This document shows positions 29,316-38,026 of a DNA stretch of 46,522 nucleotides, piece by piece; the first letter of the stretch is position 1; each line of letters starts with the position of its first letter. The notes under the pieces were generated by a model, which was not told where the DNA came from, made no database searches, and saw nothing but the letters and a program-made list of their open reading frames with translations. The stretch is from Castellaniella sp. GTDB lineage: Bacteria; Pseudomonadota; Gammaproteobacteria; Burkholderiales; Burkholderiaceae_B. The stretch is taken from positions 1-46,522 of the forward strand of contig JAHRWZ010000033.1 in assembly GCA_019104865.1 (NCBI GenBank). The letters are read 5' to 3'. Position numbers and translations under genes: made by a program.

Positions 29316-30953
29316 TCAACGCCCCCGCCCCAGGCGGCCCAACTGGGACTCATGCGCATGCGCGCCCTGAGGCTGGTGTTCACCGCCGCCCTGCTTGCGC
29401 GGCTTGGCCGAACGACGGTCGGCCTTCGGAGCTGCGGGCTGGCCGGATTTCGGCGCACGGGAACGGGCGGACTCTCCGGCGGGACGATCGTGCCCCTTTC
29501 CGGCATGATCATTGCCAGCGCGCCCCTTGCCGCCGCGGCCCTTTCCGGCATGTCCCTCGGCGACCTGTCCGCCCATATCCTGCGCCTGGGATCCCTCTGG
29601 GGCTGGCTTGCGCGGCCTGCCCGTGCGCGGCGACTCAGCCGCCTTGGGCGGCCTGGCCGACCGGGCCGGCTTTGCCGTCCCACGACCGGGCTTCGACGCG
29701 GGACGCGCCCTACCACCGTCCGGATGCCCGTTTGCAAGCCCACCACTGATCAACAGACCCGTCGTGAATGGGTCGATGGCGCTTTTGCGCCCCCCGGAGA
29801 CACGGCCGCGCCGATTCAGACGTGCGCCATTCTGGCCATTCTGACCCGGCGTCCCGAACCCCGGCGGCAAGGCGCTGGCATGCGACAGCGGCTGGCGCTC
29901 GACCTGATCCTCATCTTCATCGCCCGCGGCGCGAATCAACCCCAACTGCACCATCAGCGCCCCGACCAGCGGGGAATCCAGCTCTTCCCACCGGCCACGC
30001 CGCAGATTGGTCGGCAGGATCACATCGCCAAAGCGTGTGCGGATCAGCCGACTGACGGCGACCCCCGCCGCCTGAAACATGCGCCGGACCTCTCGGTTAC
30101 GGCCTTCCGACAGCGTGACCCGATACCACCGGTTGCTACCCTCGCCGCCCAGATAATCGAGCGAATTGAACTGCGCCGGACCGTCGTCCAACTGGATGCC
30201 GGAGGTCAGTTCAGCCTGCTTCGGCTCGTCCAGGTCGCCCAGCACCCGCACAGCGTATTCGCGCTCGGAACCGTAACGGGGATGCGATAGACGGTTGGCC
30301 AGTTCGCCCGACGTCGTCAGGATCAACAGGCCTTCGGTATTCAAATCAAGACGCCCCACCGACAGCCATTTGCCACTGCGGATGCGCGGCAGACGCGCAA
30401 ACACCGTCGCACGCCCTTCCGGGTCGTCATGGCTGACGATTTCACCGGCCGGCTTGTGATACAGGATCACACGCGGCAATTTCCCGGCCCTCGGCCGCGA
30501 CACCAGCCGCCCATTGACGCGCACCTGATCATCGGGGCCGACGCGCTGGCCCACATGCGCGGGCTCGCCATTGACCGAGACCCGGCCGGCAACGATGAGT
30601 TCTTCCATGTCACGGCGCGACCCGACACCCGCCTCGGCCAGCACCTTATGCAGCTTGGGCATCAGCGCGTCGCTATTCAGGTAGCGATCCAGGCGCTGAG
30701 CGGTCGCATGGGTTTTGCTCAGGTAGGACAGCGCCCGGTCGGCCTCCTCGGCGGATCCGGCATCCGGCACCGGTGAATCGTCAGCCGGTTTGGCTGCGGC
30801 CGTTTCATCCCCACGACGGCGACGAAACGGCGTGCGCAGCTTGCGACCACCCCGAGCGCGGCCTGGCGCGGTGCGGGCTTCCGAATCAGTTGGCTGCGCG
30901 CCCGCCAGACTGTCGCTTGCGGGTTGTGGCTTCGTTTCGAGTTCTGCTGTCAT
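29316..30953 (-). CDS. rluB: 23S rRNA pseudouridine-2605 synthase RluB with long tails
   Basis: A pseudouridine synthase of about 545 residues. The S4 RNA-binding domain is at ~98-150 ([20 protein letters not shown]), and the catalytic domain has [13 protein letters not shown] with the catalytic Asp203 and [16 protein letters not shown]. The start at 30953 ([10 protein letters not shown]) follows AAGGAG. Family members in enterobacteria have about 290 residues. Here there is a basic N-terminal extension of ~95 residues and a low-complexity Gly/Lys/Arg/Pro tail of ~190 residues with HAGKG-type repeats, probably disordered and RNA-binding. scpB is directly upstream. Confidence 0.92.
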   Translation of the reverse strand: MTAELETKPQPASDSLAGAQPTDSEARTAPGRARGGRKLRTPFRRRRGDETAAAKPADDSPVPDAGSAEEADRALSYLSKTHATAQRLDRYLNSDALMPKLHKVLAEAGVGSRRDMEELIVAGRVSVNGEPAHVGQRVGPDDQVRVNGRLVSRPRAGKLPRVILYHKPAGEIVSHDDPEGRATVFARLPRIRSGKWLSVGRLDLNTEGLLILTTSGELANRLSHPRYGSEREYAVRVLGDLDEPKQAELTSGIQLDDGPAQFNSLDYLGGEGSNRWYRVTLSEGRNREVRRMFQAAGVAVSRLIRTRFGDVILPTNLRRGRWEELDSPLVGALMVQLGLIRAAGDEDEDQVERQPLSHASALPPGFGTPGQNGQNGARLNRRGRVSGGRKSAIDPFTTGLLISGGLANGHPDGGRARPASKPGRGTAKPARSARPPKAAESPRTGRPRKPAPEGSQAQDMGGQVAEGHAGKGRGGKGRAGNDHAGKGHDRPAGESARSRAPKSGQPAAPKADRRSAKPRKQGGGEHQPQGAHAHESQLGRLGRGR

Positions 30954-31002
30954 GGGGTTCAATGACTCCTTCACATAATTCCAATATTGAGTGGTGCACG
31001 GC

Positions 31003-31689
31003 TCAAGGTCCGTTTTGCGCGATATCCGGCGCCTGCCCGAGACGATCACCGGTCGCGTCGGACACAGGTTCGGCCGCGCCCGATGCCGGTTCCGCATCCG
31101 GCTCGACTAAAACGCCATCTTCGGTCCGGCCCGTGTTCGCTGACGCAAACGGCAGGGTTTCCAGCATCTGTTCCGATTCCGCCGAATCGAGCTCAGGCAA
31201 TTCGTCGAGCGCCTTCAGACCCAGATCCTCCAGGAATCGGCGCGTCGTTCCCAGCAAAGCCGGGCGACCTGGCGCATCGCGATAACCCAGCACTTCGATC
31301 CAGCCCCGGTCTTCCAGGGTGCGGATGATCTGCGCCGACACGGTAACCCCGCGCACGTCCTCGATGTCGCCTCGCGTCACGGGCTGGCGCCAGGCAATGA
31401 TCGCCAGGGTTTCCAGAACGGCGCGAGAGTATCGGGGCGGTTTTTCCGGGCTCAGGCGCGCCAGGTAACGCTGCATGTCAGGGCGGCTCTGGAAGCGCCA
31501 GCCGTTAGCCAGCTGCACCAGTTCGAGCCCCCGTTCCTGCCAGTCCAGCTGCAGCGCAGCCAGATGACGGCGGATATCATCCCCGGAAATCGTATTTTCG
31601 AACAGGCTGCGCAACTGGGCCACCGGCAAAGGGGCGTCCGCGCACAATAACGCGGTTTCCAGTACTCGCAGGATTTCCGTTTCCGTCAT
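31003..31689 (-). CDS. scpB: Segregation and condensation protein B
   Basis: A 228-residue kleisin-interacting subunit of the SMC-ScpAB condensin. Tandem winged-helix domains span ~1-165, with the conserved stretch [20 protein letters not shown] followed by [20 protein letters not shown]. The tail (~185-228) is acidic and low complexity. It is followed by rluB after 49 bases, a common order in betaproteobacteria. scpA is not adjacent in this window; upstream lies the tRNA gene and the island. Confidence 0.93.
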   Translation of the reverse strand: MTETEILRVLETALLCADAPLPVAQLRSLFENTISGDDIRRHLAALQLDWQERGLELVQLANGWRFQSRPDMQRYLARLSPEKPPRYSRAVLETLAIIAWRQPVTRGDIEDVRGVTVSAQIIRTLEDRGWIEVLGYRDAPGRPALLGTTRRFLEDLGLKALDELPELDSAESEQMLETLPFASANTGRTEDGVLVEPDAEPASGAAEPVSDATGDRLGQAPDIAQNGP

Positions 31690-31726
31690 TTTATCGTGAA
31701 CTCCGAAGGTTTGCTTGCATTCTTGC

Positions 31727-31755
31727 TTGCATTATTTTCGCAGACTTGCTATAGT
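31727..31755 (+). promoter_or_regulatory. Candidate promoter of the tRNA-fMet gene
   Basis: TTGCAT (31727-31732) and TATAGT (31750-31755) are separated by exactly 17 bases and lie just before the tRNA. The predicted start is near 31762, seven bases before the mature tRNA. A short tandem repeat TTGCTTGCATT occurs twice across the -35 area (31711-31733). Confidence 0.5.
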
Positions 31756-31768
31756 TATGTTCTTCAGA

Positions 31769-31845
<77 letters not shown>

Positions 31846-31853
31846 ATAAAATC

Positions 31854-31882
31854 AAGGGCTTACCGAATTTCGGTAAGCCCTT
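31854..31882. terminator. Perfect 14-bp hairpin downstream of tRNA-fMet
   Basis: AAGGGCTTACCGAA (31854-31867) and its exact reverse complement (31869-31882) are separated by one base. It starts nine bases after the tRNA CCA and probably terminates the tRNA transcript, though the following T content (GTGCTTTC) is modest. It may also be part of the junction where the island integrated. Confidence 0.6.
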
Positions 31883-31965
31883 GTGCTTTCTAAATTCGGT
31901 TTTTGCTGCAATTTTGCTGCACTTGTCGCTACACCTGACTCCAACCACACATTCTGGAGCAGAAC

Positions 31966-32964
31966 ATGGCAAGCATCACAAAGCGCGGCTCGTATCAGTA
32001 CCAAGCTACTATCCGCCGAAGCGGCTACCCGACACAAACAAAAACGTTCGAGACCAAGCGCGAAGCCGAAACCTGGTCGGCCACGGTCGAGTCGCAGATG
32101 GCCCGAAAAGTCTTTGTGGACCTTTCCGAGGCTGAGCGCACAACGTTCGGCGAAGCCTTGAAGCGCTATGAGCGCGAAGTCACCCCCACACACAAAGGCG
32201 CACCCGCAGAGCGCGCCAGGCTGCAGCAACTGCAAAAACATCCGCTTGCCCTACGCACCCTAGCCAGCCTGCGCAGCGTCGACTTCTCGACATACCGGGA
32301 CGAGCGGCTGAAAGAGGTCGCCCCCAAGACAGTACATCTCGAATTATCGCTGATGTCGTCCGTCCTCGTTACCGCAAACAAGGACTGGTCCATCCCCATT
32401 AGCAACCCTATCGCGAACATCCGCAAGCCTAAGCTGCCTCCCGGACGAGAGCGCCGACTTGAGGACGACGAAGAGGCGCGACTGTTTGCCGCCACAAGTG
32501 ACGCCCGTGCGTCGACACTGAGTACCTGCGTTATTCTGGCTATTGAAACGGGGATGCGCCGAGGGGAAATAGCACTGCTGACATGGAACCAAGTTGACTT
32601 CAAAAACAAAGTCATCCGGCTCGGCGCGGCAGACACCAAGAACGGCGAGCGACGTATCGTGCCACTCTCAGAGACCGCAGAAGAAGCCCTTCTCTCGCTG
32701 CCACGTCCGCTGCACGACGGGCGGCTCATGAGCTTTCACGACTCCAATGGGCTTGGCGCCGCATTTGCGAGGGCGTGTGAGCGCGCGGGCATTGAAGGGC
32801 TGCGCTTTCATGACCTGCGGCACGAAGCGGCCTCGCGGCTCTCCAAGAAAATGCCACCAACAACGCTTGCAAAAATCATGGGCTGGAAAACTTTGCAAAT
32901 GGCCATGCGCTACTACAACCCGACTGCCGATGAACTGGTAGACGCCATCAGAAAGGTGGCCTGA
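31966..32964 (+). CDS. Tyrosine-family site-specific integrase
   Basis: A 332-residue phage-type integrase. The N-terminal ~55 residues form an arm-type DNA-binding region (SITKRGSYQYQATIRRSGYP). The SAM-like core-binding domain spans ~57-155. The catalytic domain has Arg198 (TGMRRGE), His282 and Arg285 (HDLRHEA), Trp307 in place of the second histidine, and nucleophile Tyr316 (MRYYNP). Its position directly downstream of tRNA-fMet, reading away from it, is the usual layout of an element integrated at a tRNA 3' end. It is expected to insert and excise the island. Confidence 0.92.
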   Translation: MASITKRGSYQYQATIRRSGYPTQTKTFETKREAETWSATVESQMARKVFVDLSEAERTTFGEALKRYEREVTPTHKGAPAERARLQQLQKHPLALRTLASLRSVDFSTYRDERLKEVAPKTVHLELSLMSSVLVTANKDWSIPISNPIANIRKPKLPPGRERRLEDDEEARLFAATSDARASTLSTCVILAIETGMRRGEIALLTWNQVDFKNKVIRLGAADTKNGERRIVPLSETAEEALLSLPRPLHDGRLMSFHDSNGLGAAFARACERAGIEGLRFHDLRHEAASRLSKKMPPTTLAKIMGWKTLQMAMRYYNPTADELVDAIRKVA

Positions 32965-32987
32965 CGGCTGACTGCCTGCATCGGAAG

Positions 32988-33012
32988 AACGGCCCCAGTT
33001 GGGGCCGTTTGT
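32988..33012. terminator. Intrinsic terminator after the integrase
   Basis: AACGGCCCC-AGTT-GGGGCCGTT forms a 9-bp stem followed by TGTT. It lies 23 bases after the integrase stop codon and before the convergent XRE regulator, and could serve both strands. Confidence 0.7.
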
Positions 33013-33098
33013 TCAGAATCATTCAAGCCAAAAAGGGCAGCCACAGTCGCTGGCCCCCTTCTCCTTCATTCCCACACATCTCAAGCAGCCTAACCCCT

Positions 33099-33587
33099 TC
33101 AGGGATGAGCCGAGAGCTGCGCGAGCATGTTCGTCCACTCCTTCATGTAGGCGCTTTCGCCATCGCCGGTCGTGACCGCCCACTGCTCATACAAAAATAA
33201 TACAAAACGCTGAACCTCGGTTGACGCACACTCCAGCCCAGCTGGTACCAACGGCCCCACGCGGGGGTCTTGCCGCATAAGCTCCAATGCCATTGCCACA
33301 CGGTTGCGTCCCTGCTCTCCAGGCCACACAAGGTCTCGCATTCCTATGTTCCCCGCCATTAACAGGACAAGCATGACAGGCATTCGCAAGTAGGCTCCAA
33401 TATTCTCCAGTGTCTGGCGTCGCGCACCAGCCAGCTTTGCATCCCCCCGTCGATACTGAACAAGACGTTGATATGAGATGCCCACCGCCCTTGCCAGCTC
33501 CGCCAGCGAGTGACCTCGCTTGGTAGCCTGTCGGAGCAACAGCTCAATGAGCGGCTCCTCAATGCGCACCGGTCGTTCAGATTTCAT
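33099..33587 (-). CDS. XRE-family helix-turn-helix regulator
   Basis: A 162-residue protein. The Cro/CI-type helix-turn-helix is at about residues 24-62 (HSLAELARAVGISYQRLVQY). The C-terminal ~95 residues show no domain I recognise. GGATAGG directly precedes the ATG. As the only clear DNA-binding regulator in the left part of the island, it is a candidate for controlling the integrase, the divergent gene at 33788, or the cargo operon. Those links are inference. Confidence 0.75.
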   Translation of the reverse strand: MKSERPVRIEEPLIELLLRQATKRGHSLAELARAVGISYQRLVQYRRGDAKLAGARRQTLENIGAYLRMPVMLVLLMAGNIGMRDLVWPGEQGRNRVAMALELMRQDPRVGPLVPAGLECASTEVQRFVLFLYEQWAVTTGDGESAYMKEWTNMLAQLSAHP

Positions 33588-33787
33588 AACCTATCCATCC
33601 ATATCCTTTCGCAGCACGGCGCTGCTTGCGACGTATAGCGACTGGGTGGATGCCGTACCTGCGAGTAGAGAAGCGGCTAACCGGGAGGCCTGCGGTCGGC
33701 ATCAAGTCACAGATAGTTTTCTGAGTATTGCGTGTTTATGTGCGTTGCTGCGATAACAATCCATTCAAAATCGCACAGAAGCCGGAC
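33588..33787. other. Divergent intergenic region between the XRE gene and gene 33788
   Basis: About 200 bases separate the two divergent starts. I see the XRE ribosome binding site (GGATATGGATGGATAGG on the minus strand, a short repeated GGAT pattern) and a weak plus-strand -35/-10 pair (TTGCGT at 33728, GATAAC at 33752), but no convincing gene. Any promoter or operator here is unproven. Confidence 0.35.
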
Positions 33788-34402
33788 ATGAACTCAAGAA
33801 GCAGCCCCACCGCTTTATCCATATCCCTGGCGCCGAGATTGATAGGCTCCAATTCGGACCAGCTGAAGCACGAGCATCTACTCCAGATTCGCGTCAAAAC
33901 GCACCCGACCAACTTAAGCTGGAGCATCTTTGCATTAGGTCCTATGAGAAATATGGCAGATGCAAACTCGCTCGACCTTTGCCTCATCTATTCCGAGAGA
34001 AAAAAGCACCATTCGATATGCGTAGCAGCCGTAGACCCAAGTTCACTATATGAACAAAAAATCATCGAGATGCTCGCATGGGCATTTAGCTCAGGTAAAG
34101 AGGGCCTTCCTTGCGCAACACTAAACAACTGGAGAAGCATTCAGGTTTCACATTGCAGTAGTGTCAGCCCATGTCTGCCAAAATTAAAAATGAAGATAAA
34201 ACGTCATAAAAACAGAATCAAGGCAACCACGCTCATCAGTGACACAACACAACGTTATGACGCTCAATATTCCGCAGATGCTCTTTGCATGTCACCAGGC
34301 AGAATGGTCATTGCCGCCCTGCTCGAGCAACTGCGGAGAATGGGATATTCTCTGCAGTTAATTACTCCACACGAAGAAGCAAAAGGACAGCCTCAAAACT
34401 GA
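33788..34402 (+). CDS. Hypothetical protein, 204 residues
   Basis: An AT-richer open frame whose ATG (MNSRSSPTALSISLAP) I take as the start; the frame continues 20 codons upstream without a better one. I do not recognise a domain. The middle (DLCLIYSERKKHHSICVAAV, ~80-99) looks like alternating strands, and a basic stretch (KLKMKIKRHKNRIKATT) follows near residue 135. No signal peptide or membrane segment is evident. Its codon use is unlike the core genes, as expected for acquired DNA. It lies between the XRE gene (divergent) and a short gene at 34693. Confidence 0.5.
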   Translation: MNSRSSPTALSISLAPRLIGSNSDQLKHEHLLQIRVKTHPTNLSWSIFALGPMRNMADANSLDLCLIYSERKKHHSICVAAVDPSSLYEQKIIEMLAWAFSSGKEGLPCATLNNWRSIQVSHCSSVSPCLPKLKMKIKRHKNRIKATTLISDTTQRYDAQYSADALCMSPGRMVIAALLEQLRRMGYSLQLITPHEEAKGQPQN

Positions 34403-34692
34403 GCGACCCATCACCCGGAAAACACTCCTCACCTCTTTGGTAACTGTCCCACGAAAAGCGTTTACCACTTTCCCATATAGAGCTCTACTTTATATGAAAC
34501 TCTTTATATAAAGCTCTTTAAAAGAATAGCCTGATGCCGTGACACCCTCACAGCGCAAGCATCTACAGCCCTCCAACGTGGCAGATTGCACGGTCTGAAA
34601 AGCTCATTATGATTAAATAAAAATAATCCACATCATAATATTTCATCCCACAGAACAACTCACACGACTCAATTTAGTGAAAAAGCGAAGCC
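34403..34692. promoter_or_regulatory. AT-rich intergenic region with iteron-like repeats and an operator-like inverted repeat
   Basis: This 290-base stretch is the most AT-rich in the window and has no convincing gene. Three related direct repeats begin at 34483 (CTCTACTTTATATGAAA), 34500 (CTCTTTATATAAAG) and 34514 (CTCTTTAAAAGAAT). A candidate promoter for the 34693 gene is TTGCAC (34586-34591) and TATGAT (34608-34613), 16 bases apart. An 8-bp inverted repeat, ATTATGAT (34606-34613) and ATCATAAT (34632-34639), overlaps its -10 box. It could be an operator or part of a replication origin. Confidence 0.4.
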
Positions 34693-35085
34693 ATGACAAT
34701 TCCAGATGATTTCCCTCGCAGGAAAATAATGAGCTCAGTCGCCGGAAAGGCGCCAAAACTTGCAATCCGAAAAACAGCTGATAATCAGTATACTGATTAT
34801 GTGGACGACACAGAGCACCTCCAAGCATACGAAAATGCAGAAGACCTCGCCCAACAGCTCAAAAAATACGGCCAACGCAAAGAACGAGAGCACCCCGAAT
34901 GGACGCGAGAATTCAATTTATCCCGCATCCGAAAGGGCATAGAAAATAAAGTGCATAGCTCGGAGTGGAATATTACGCCCGATGAGAAACAGTGGATTAT
35001 GGAACGCCTCGCACAGCTGCTTAATGAGTCGTCTAAGGACGACCCCGCACCATCTGAGAGTATGACGAAGCTACGGCCAAAATAA
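34693..35085 (+). CDS. Hypothetical protein, 130 residues
   Basis: A small, highly charged, mainly helical protein. I do not recognise its family. Features seen are a basic start (FPRRKIMSSVAGKAPKLAIR), a central helix with EDLAQQLKKYGQRKEREHPE, and a C-terminal segment ITPDEKQWIMERLAQLLNES. An internal ATG at 34729 could also serve as the start. It follows the AT-rich regulatory region and ends before a strong two-way terminator. Size and location would suit an accessory or regulatory protein of the mobile element, but no function is assigned. Confidence 0.6.
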   Translation: MTIPDDFPRRKIMSSVAGKAPKLAIRKTADNQYTDYVDDTEHLQAYENAEDLAQQLKKYGQRKEREHPEWTREFNLSRIRKGIENKVHSSEWNITPDEKQWIMERLAQLLNESSKDDPAPSESMTKLRPK

Positions 35086-35105
35086 GTGACCAACCGTGGG
35101 GTCAG

Positions 35106-35137
35106 AAAAATGACCGCATAGTCAGCGGTCATTTTTT
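35106..35137. terminator. Strong bidirectional terminator
   Basis: AAAAATGACCGC and GCGGTCATTTTTT form a 12-bp stem around a 7-base loop, with A and T tracts on either side. It therefore works on both strands. It lies between the convergent genes ending at 35085 (plus) and 35222 (minus). Confidence 0.85.
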
Positions 35138-35221
35138 GGCTAACACAAGGCCTGCGGCGTGCTTTGCTATAAGTCTTCGTTTCGAAGAATCAGCACTTGT
35201 CCGCTGCGACAACAGATTTCT

Positions 35222-36046
35222 TTAAACCATCCAAGGCTCCTTCGTCACAACCAAAATTTTTCCACGCCGTCGGTCATAGGAGGCCAGCAGTCCCGCAGTG
35301 TGAAGCACCTTCATCGCGACAGTGATTTCGCGACCGAACTGAACAGGCTCCCGCTGCCAAATCGCGCTTAACGCGGATATGTAATACACATGGGTGCGGC
35401 ACGCACGAAACAAGTCTATCAGCGCAGTCGAAAAACCATCTGGTAATGGCAAACGGGAAGGTAGCGGAATACGAGTCGAGCCCCTCCACCATAAGACTTC
35501 TGCGAAGGCAGGCGACATCTGAATTTCCATCCGCCCCTTGTCTACGGACACTGAGCGAAGAAACGTGAACCGGTTTCGGCCATCGTGTGCATAACGCTTG
35601 ATATTCACTTGGGCACGAGAAAGATGCGTCAAGGAGCGCTTTAGCGCGGCCACGTTTCTCGAGCAAGCGGACCGCCCAATAAATTCAAGAAACTCCGCCG
35701 GATTAATGACCATAGTAGCGTCGTTTTTTTGGCCCGATGCCCTTGAAATCAGCCCAAGCAAAACCCGCTTATGGTATTGATTCAATCGAGGCCCACTCAA
35801 GGTCACGCACTGCTCACGCAATTTAACGTCAACGCTTTCCCAATCATAGATTGGGTACGATTCTGAGACATCATCATCACATAATGCCGTCGAAAGCCCA
35901 AAGAACCCAGAGCGCAAAAACTCAGACGGCAACATCGAAAATTTTTCTGAGACTACCGGGAAGGTGTCTTCCATGCAGTTCCCGGGCGATGTAATACGCG
36001 AAATCGCACCACCTGATGTCATCGGCAAAAGATGTATATGTGACAT
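35222..36046 (-). CDS. TrfA-like plasmid replication initiator homologue
   Basis: A 274-residue protein whose order of segments parallels TrfA of IncP plasmids. LPSEFLRSGFFGLS resembles TrfA's PNDFIRSALF. It continues with VTLSGPRLNQYHKRVLLGLI, then a winged-helix-like part (INPAEFLEFIGRSACSRNVA, followed by LKRSLTHLSRAQVNIK). This suggests an initiator that binds iterons and recruits DnaB, but the match is by eye. AGGGG precedes the ATG at 36046. It is the second gene after the large recombinase (51-base gap, same strand), so both are probably transcribed together. An alternative is a degenerate or regulatory Rep-like DNA-binding protein. Confidence 0.55.
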   Translation of the reverse strand: MSHIHLLPMTSGGAISRITSPGNCMEDTFPVVSEKFSMLPSEFLRSGFFGLSTALCDDDVSESYPIYDWESVDVKLREQCVTLSGPRLNQYHKRVLLGLISRASGQKNDATMVINPAEFLEFIGRSACSRNVAALKRSLTHLSRAQVNIKRYAHDGRNRFTFLRSVSVDKGRMEIQMSPAFAEVLWWRGSTRIPLPSRLPLPDGFSTALIDLFRACRTHVYYISALSAIWQREPVQFGREITVAMKVLHTAGLLASYDRRRGKILVVTKEPWMV

Positions 36047-36097
36047 GCAACCCCTAAAACCATCTCAACAAACAGACAAGGGTGTAGTCACTTGACT

Positions 36098-38026
36098 TTA
36101 TAGCCGTGAGAATGAGTCTTTTAAGAGCTCGGCCATCCTTTGACTCCCGTCGCCACTACTTAACCAAGCGTAATGGTCCTCAACGGTTGTCTCCTTATCA
36201 TTCAGGACCTGGGCCGCAGTCTTCACATCGCCGCCCGGGGCCTTCATTATTGCCGTCGCGACGATATGACGGAATGCGTGTGGTCCAATACCATCCGACC
36301 TCCACAAATACTTCCGAGTCAATCTGAAAATTGTGCGCCCTATGTCCATATATGGCAAATGAACGTGCTGCCCAGTCGTGCGAGCGCGGGTCGCCGCCCG
36401 ACCACCATTCAAAGTGAGGATGACGAGGTCGCTTGGTGCACGCTGCAGTACAGGCCGGAATTTGAATAGATAGCGTTCCAAGTCGGGCCAAACAGCCGGA
36501 TGAACCGGTGCGTGATAGTCCCTTATTGAAGCCGTTGATGCGCGGTTTTTCAGCAGGCGCTTCGGAATATATATCCACCAAGAGCCGTCATCGCGCTGAT
36601 ATAAAACGCCATCCTTGTCTGAACCTTTATTACCCTTTTCTCCATGCCATTGCAAACAAGCAAGGTTCCGCAAGCGAATGGGATTTGATAGCAAGAGCTC
36701 TACGACGAATAAATCTCGGGCCCACACCGCCTGCGCCCTCAAACTGCGGCCAATGGGCCTGTCTGCACGCATCCTAGCAACCATATCCGCCATGTATTGC
36801 ATGGGCTCTTGTGAGTGCACAAGCGTAGAAATTGGGTCAAACGGGTCGCGACCTGCAGCCATCTCTGGTTGATATATCCGAGCCAGCTGGCCTGCATGTT
36901 TGTGTTGCTGTTCGCACAGGGCCCTCCAGTCGCGACTATGGTAGACCTTGGGCAAGGTTCCCATCAGTTGGGGGATTTGGTAAAGGTAGCCGTCCCCAGG
37001 CCGACACAGCCAGCGCACCATAGCGAGGAACTCCCCAGCCGTACGTGTGTGTTTGCCACCTGCCCGGACCTTCATCCAATCCAGGAATTTCTCTATAAAC
37101 CCTGGCACAGCAAACCAAGCAAGAGTCTGAGCAGCAGTAATTGGAATACCGCCGCCGCCAGCCTCTGCCGGCAAGGAAAGCCAACCCAGATAGCTTGCCG
37201 TTCGCGCCCAGCCCATCCTCGCTGATGGCACTTCCTTCCCATCTAGAAAAGTCCACCAATTTCCACTCGTTTCACGTGCAGCCGCGAGCGGGGCAAAGGT
37301 CCAACGACCGTTGCCGCTGCGTTCCAGGAGCGGCACTGCTGCTGTCTTGTACTCAAGCAGTGCCCGCCACTGTTCAGTCAGTGCAGAGTCACGGGGCACT
37401 CGAAGCCAGTAACTTTCTTTGCTGCGACGGGCCAGACTCACACGATAGTCAATCGTGGCAGCATTTCCGACTCGCTGCTCAATATGTTTACCGTCCTGAA
37501 AGCCGGCTAACAGCACCAAGCTCTCTCGTTCCAATCCAAAAAAAGATTCAAGCCGTCGCAGGTGGCATATGCTGCTAATGCGAGGCCACTTACCATTTCT
37601 CCATCCGAATAACATATCCGGCGGTATCGCACACTGCTTGGCCACTCTCTTTATGGGATGTGCGCCTAGGACTTCTTTAATCCTCTTGTGGAAGGGCGAA
37701 ATATCGGCACCAGCAATCGTCAATTGCGTATCAAATACCACAACAGCCTTCTTAAACGCCATTAACGCAGAACGTGTGTTGCCAATCGAGCGTTCCGAAC
37801 GTCCTTCGCGACGCAACTCAGCAACCAAGGTCTCAATAGCTGCTCCATGACCGGCGCGAAACTCTTCGCCCACGACATCCTGTTCATGTAGGCGGTTCGC
37901 CCGTAAAAATAAATTCAGTGCTGTCAACCGATTAGCGACAGTCTGCTTGCTGACAATCGACAACTGAGCATTTCGTCGCTGTTCATCACGCAGATATTCA
38001 TAGGTCAGGGAGGATGGGGTAAGCAT
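36098..38026 (-). CDS. Large tyrosine recombinase/integrase, 642 residues
   Basis: A tyrosine recombinase about twice the usual size. The catalytic part is C-terminal: an arginine in LSNPIRLRNLACLQW (~residue 447), HAFRH with His and Arg (~583-586), and Tyr in VEDHYAWLSS (~620). The position normally holding the second histidine reads LNDKE. The N-terminal ~370 residues are unusual; a core-binding-like segment (SKQTVANRLTALNLFLRANR) is seen near residues 25-45. GGAAG before the ATG at 38026 favours this start over a GTG 77 codons upstream. It is followed by the TrfA-like gene. A role in element mobility or circular-form resolution is inferred. Confidence 0.8.
   Translation of the reverse strand: MLTPSSLTYEYLRDEQRRNAQLSIVSKQTVANRLTALNLFLRANRLHEQDVVGEEFRAGHGAAIETLVAELRREGRSERSIGNTRSALMAFKKAVVVFDTQLTIAGADISPFHKRIKEVLGAHPIKRVAKQCAIPPDMLFGWRNGKWPRISSICHLRRLESFFGLERESLVLLAGFQDGKHIEQRVGNAATIDYRVSLARRSKESYWLRVPRDSALTEQWRALLEYKTAAVPLLERSGNGRWTFAPLAAARETSGNWWTFLDGKEVPSARMGWARTASYLGWLSLPAEAGGGGIPITAAQTLAWFAVPGFIEKFLDWMKVRAGGKHTRTAGEFLAMVRWLCRPGDGYLYQIPQLMGTLPKVYHSRDWRALCEQQHKHAGQLARIYQPEMAAGRDPFDPISTLVHSQEPMQYMADMVARMRADRPIGRSLRAQAVWARDLFVVELLLSNPIRLRNLACLQWHGEKGNKGSDKDGVLYQRDDGSWWIYIPKRLLKNRASTASIRDYHAPVHPAVWPDLERYLFKFRPVLQRAPSDLVILTLNGGRAATRARTTGQHVHLPYMDIGRTIFRLTRKYLWRSDGIGPHAFRHIVATAIMKAPGGDVKTAAQVLNDKETTVEDHYAWLSSGDGSQRMAELLKDSFSRL

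Noticed and set aside
31711..31733. Tandem TTGCTTGCATT repeat as an integrase arm-binding site
   Set aside because: It lies on the chromosomal side of the tRNA, outside the island, and two short copies over a promoter can arise by chance.
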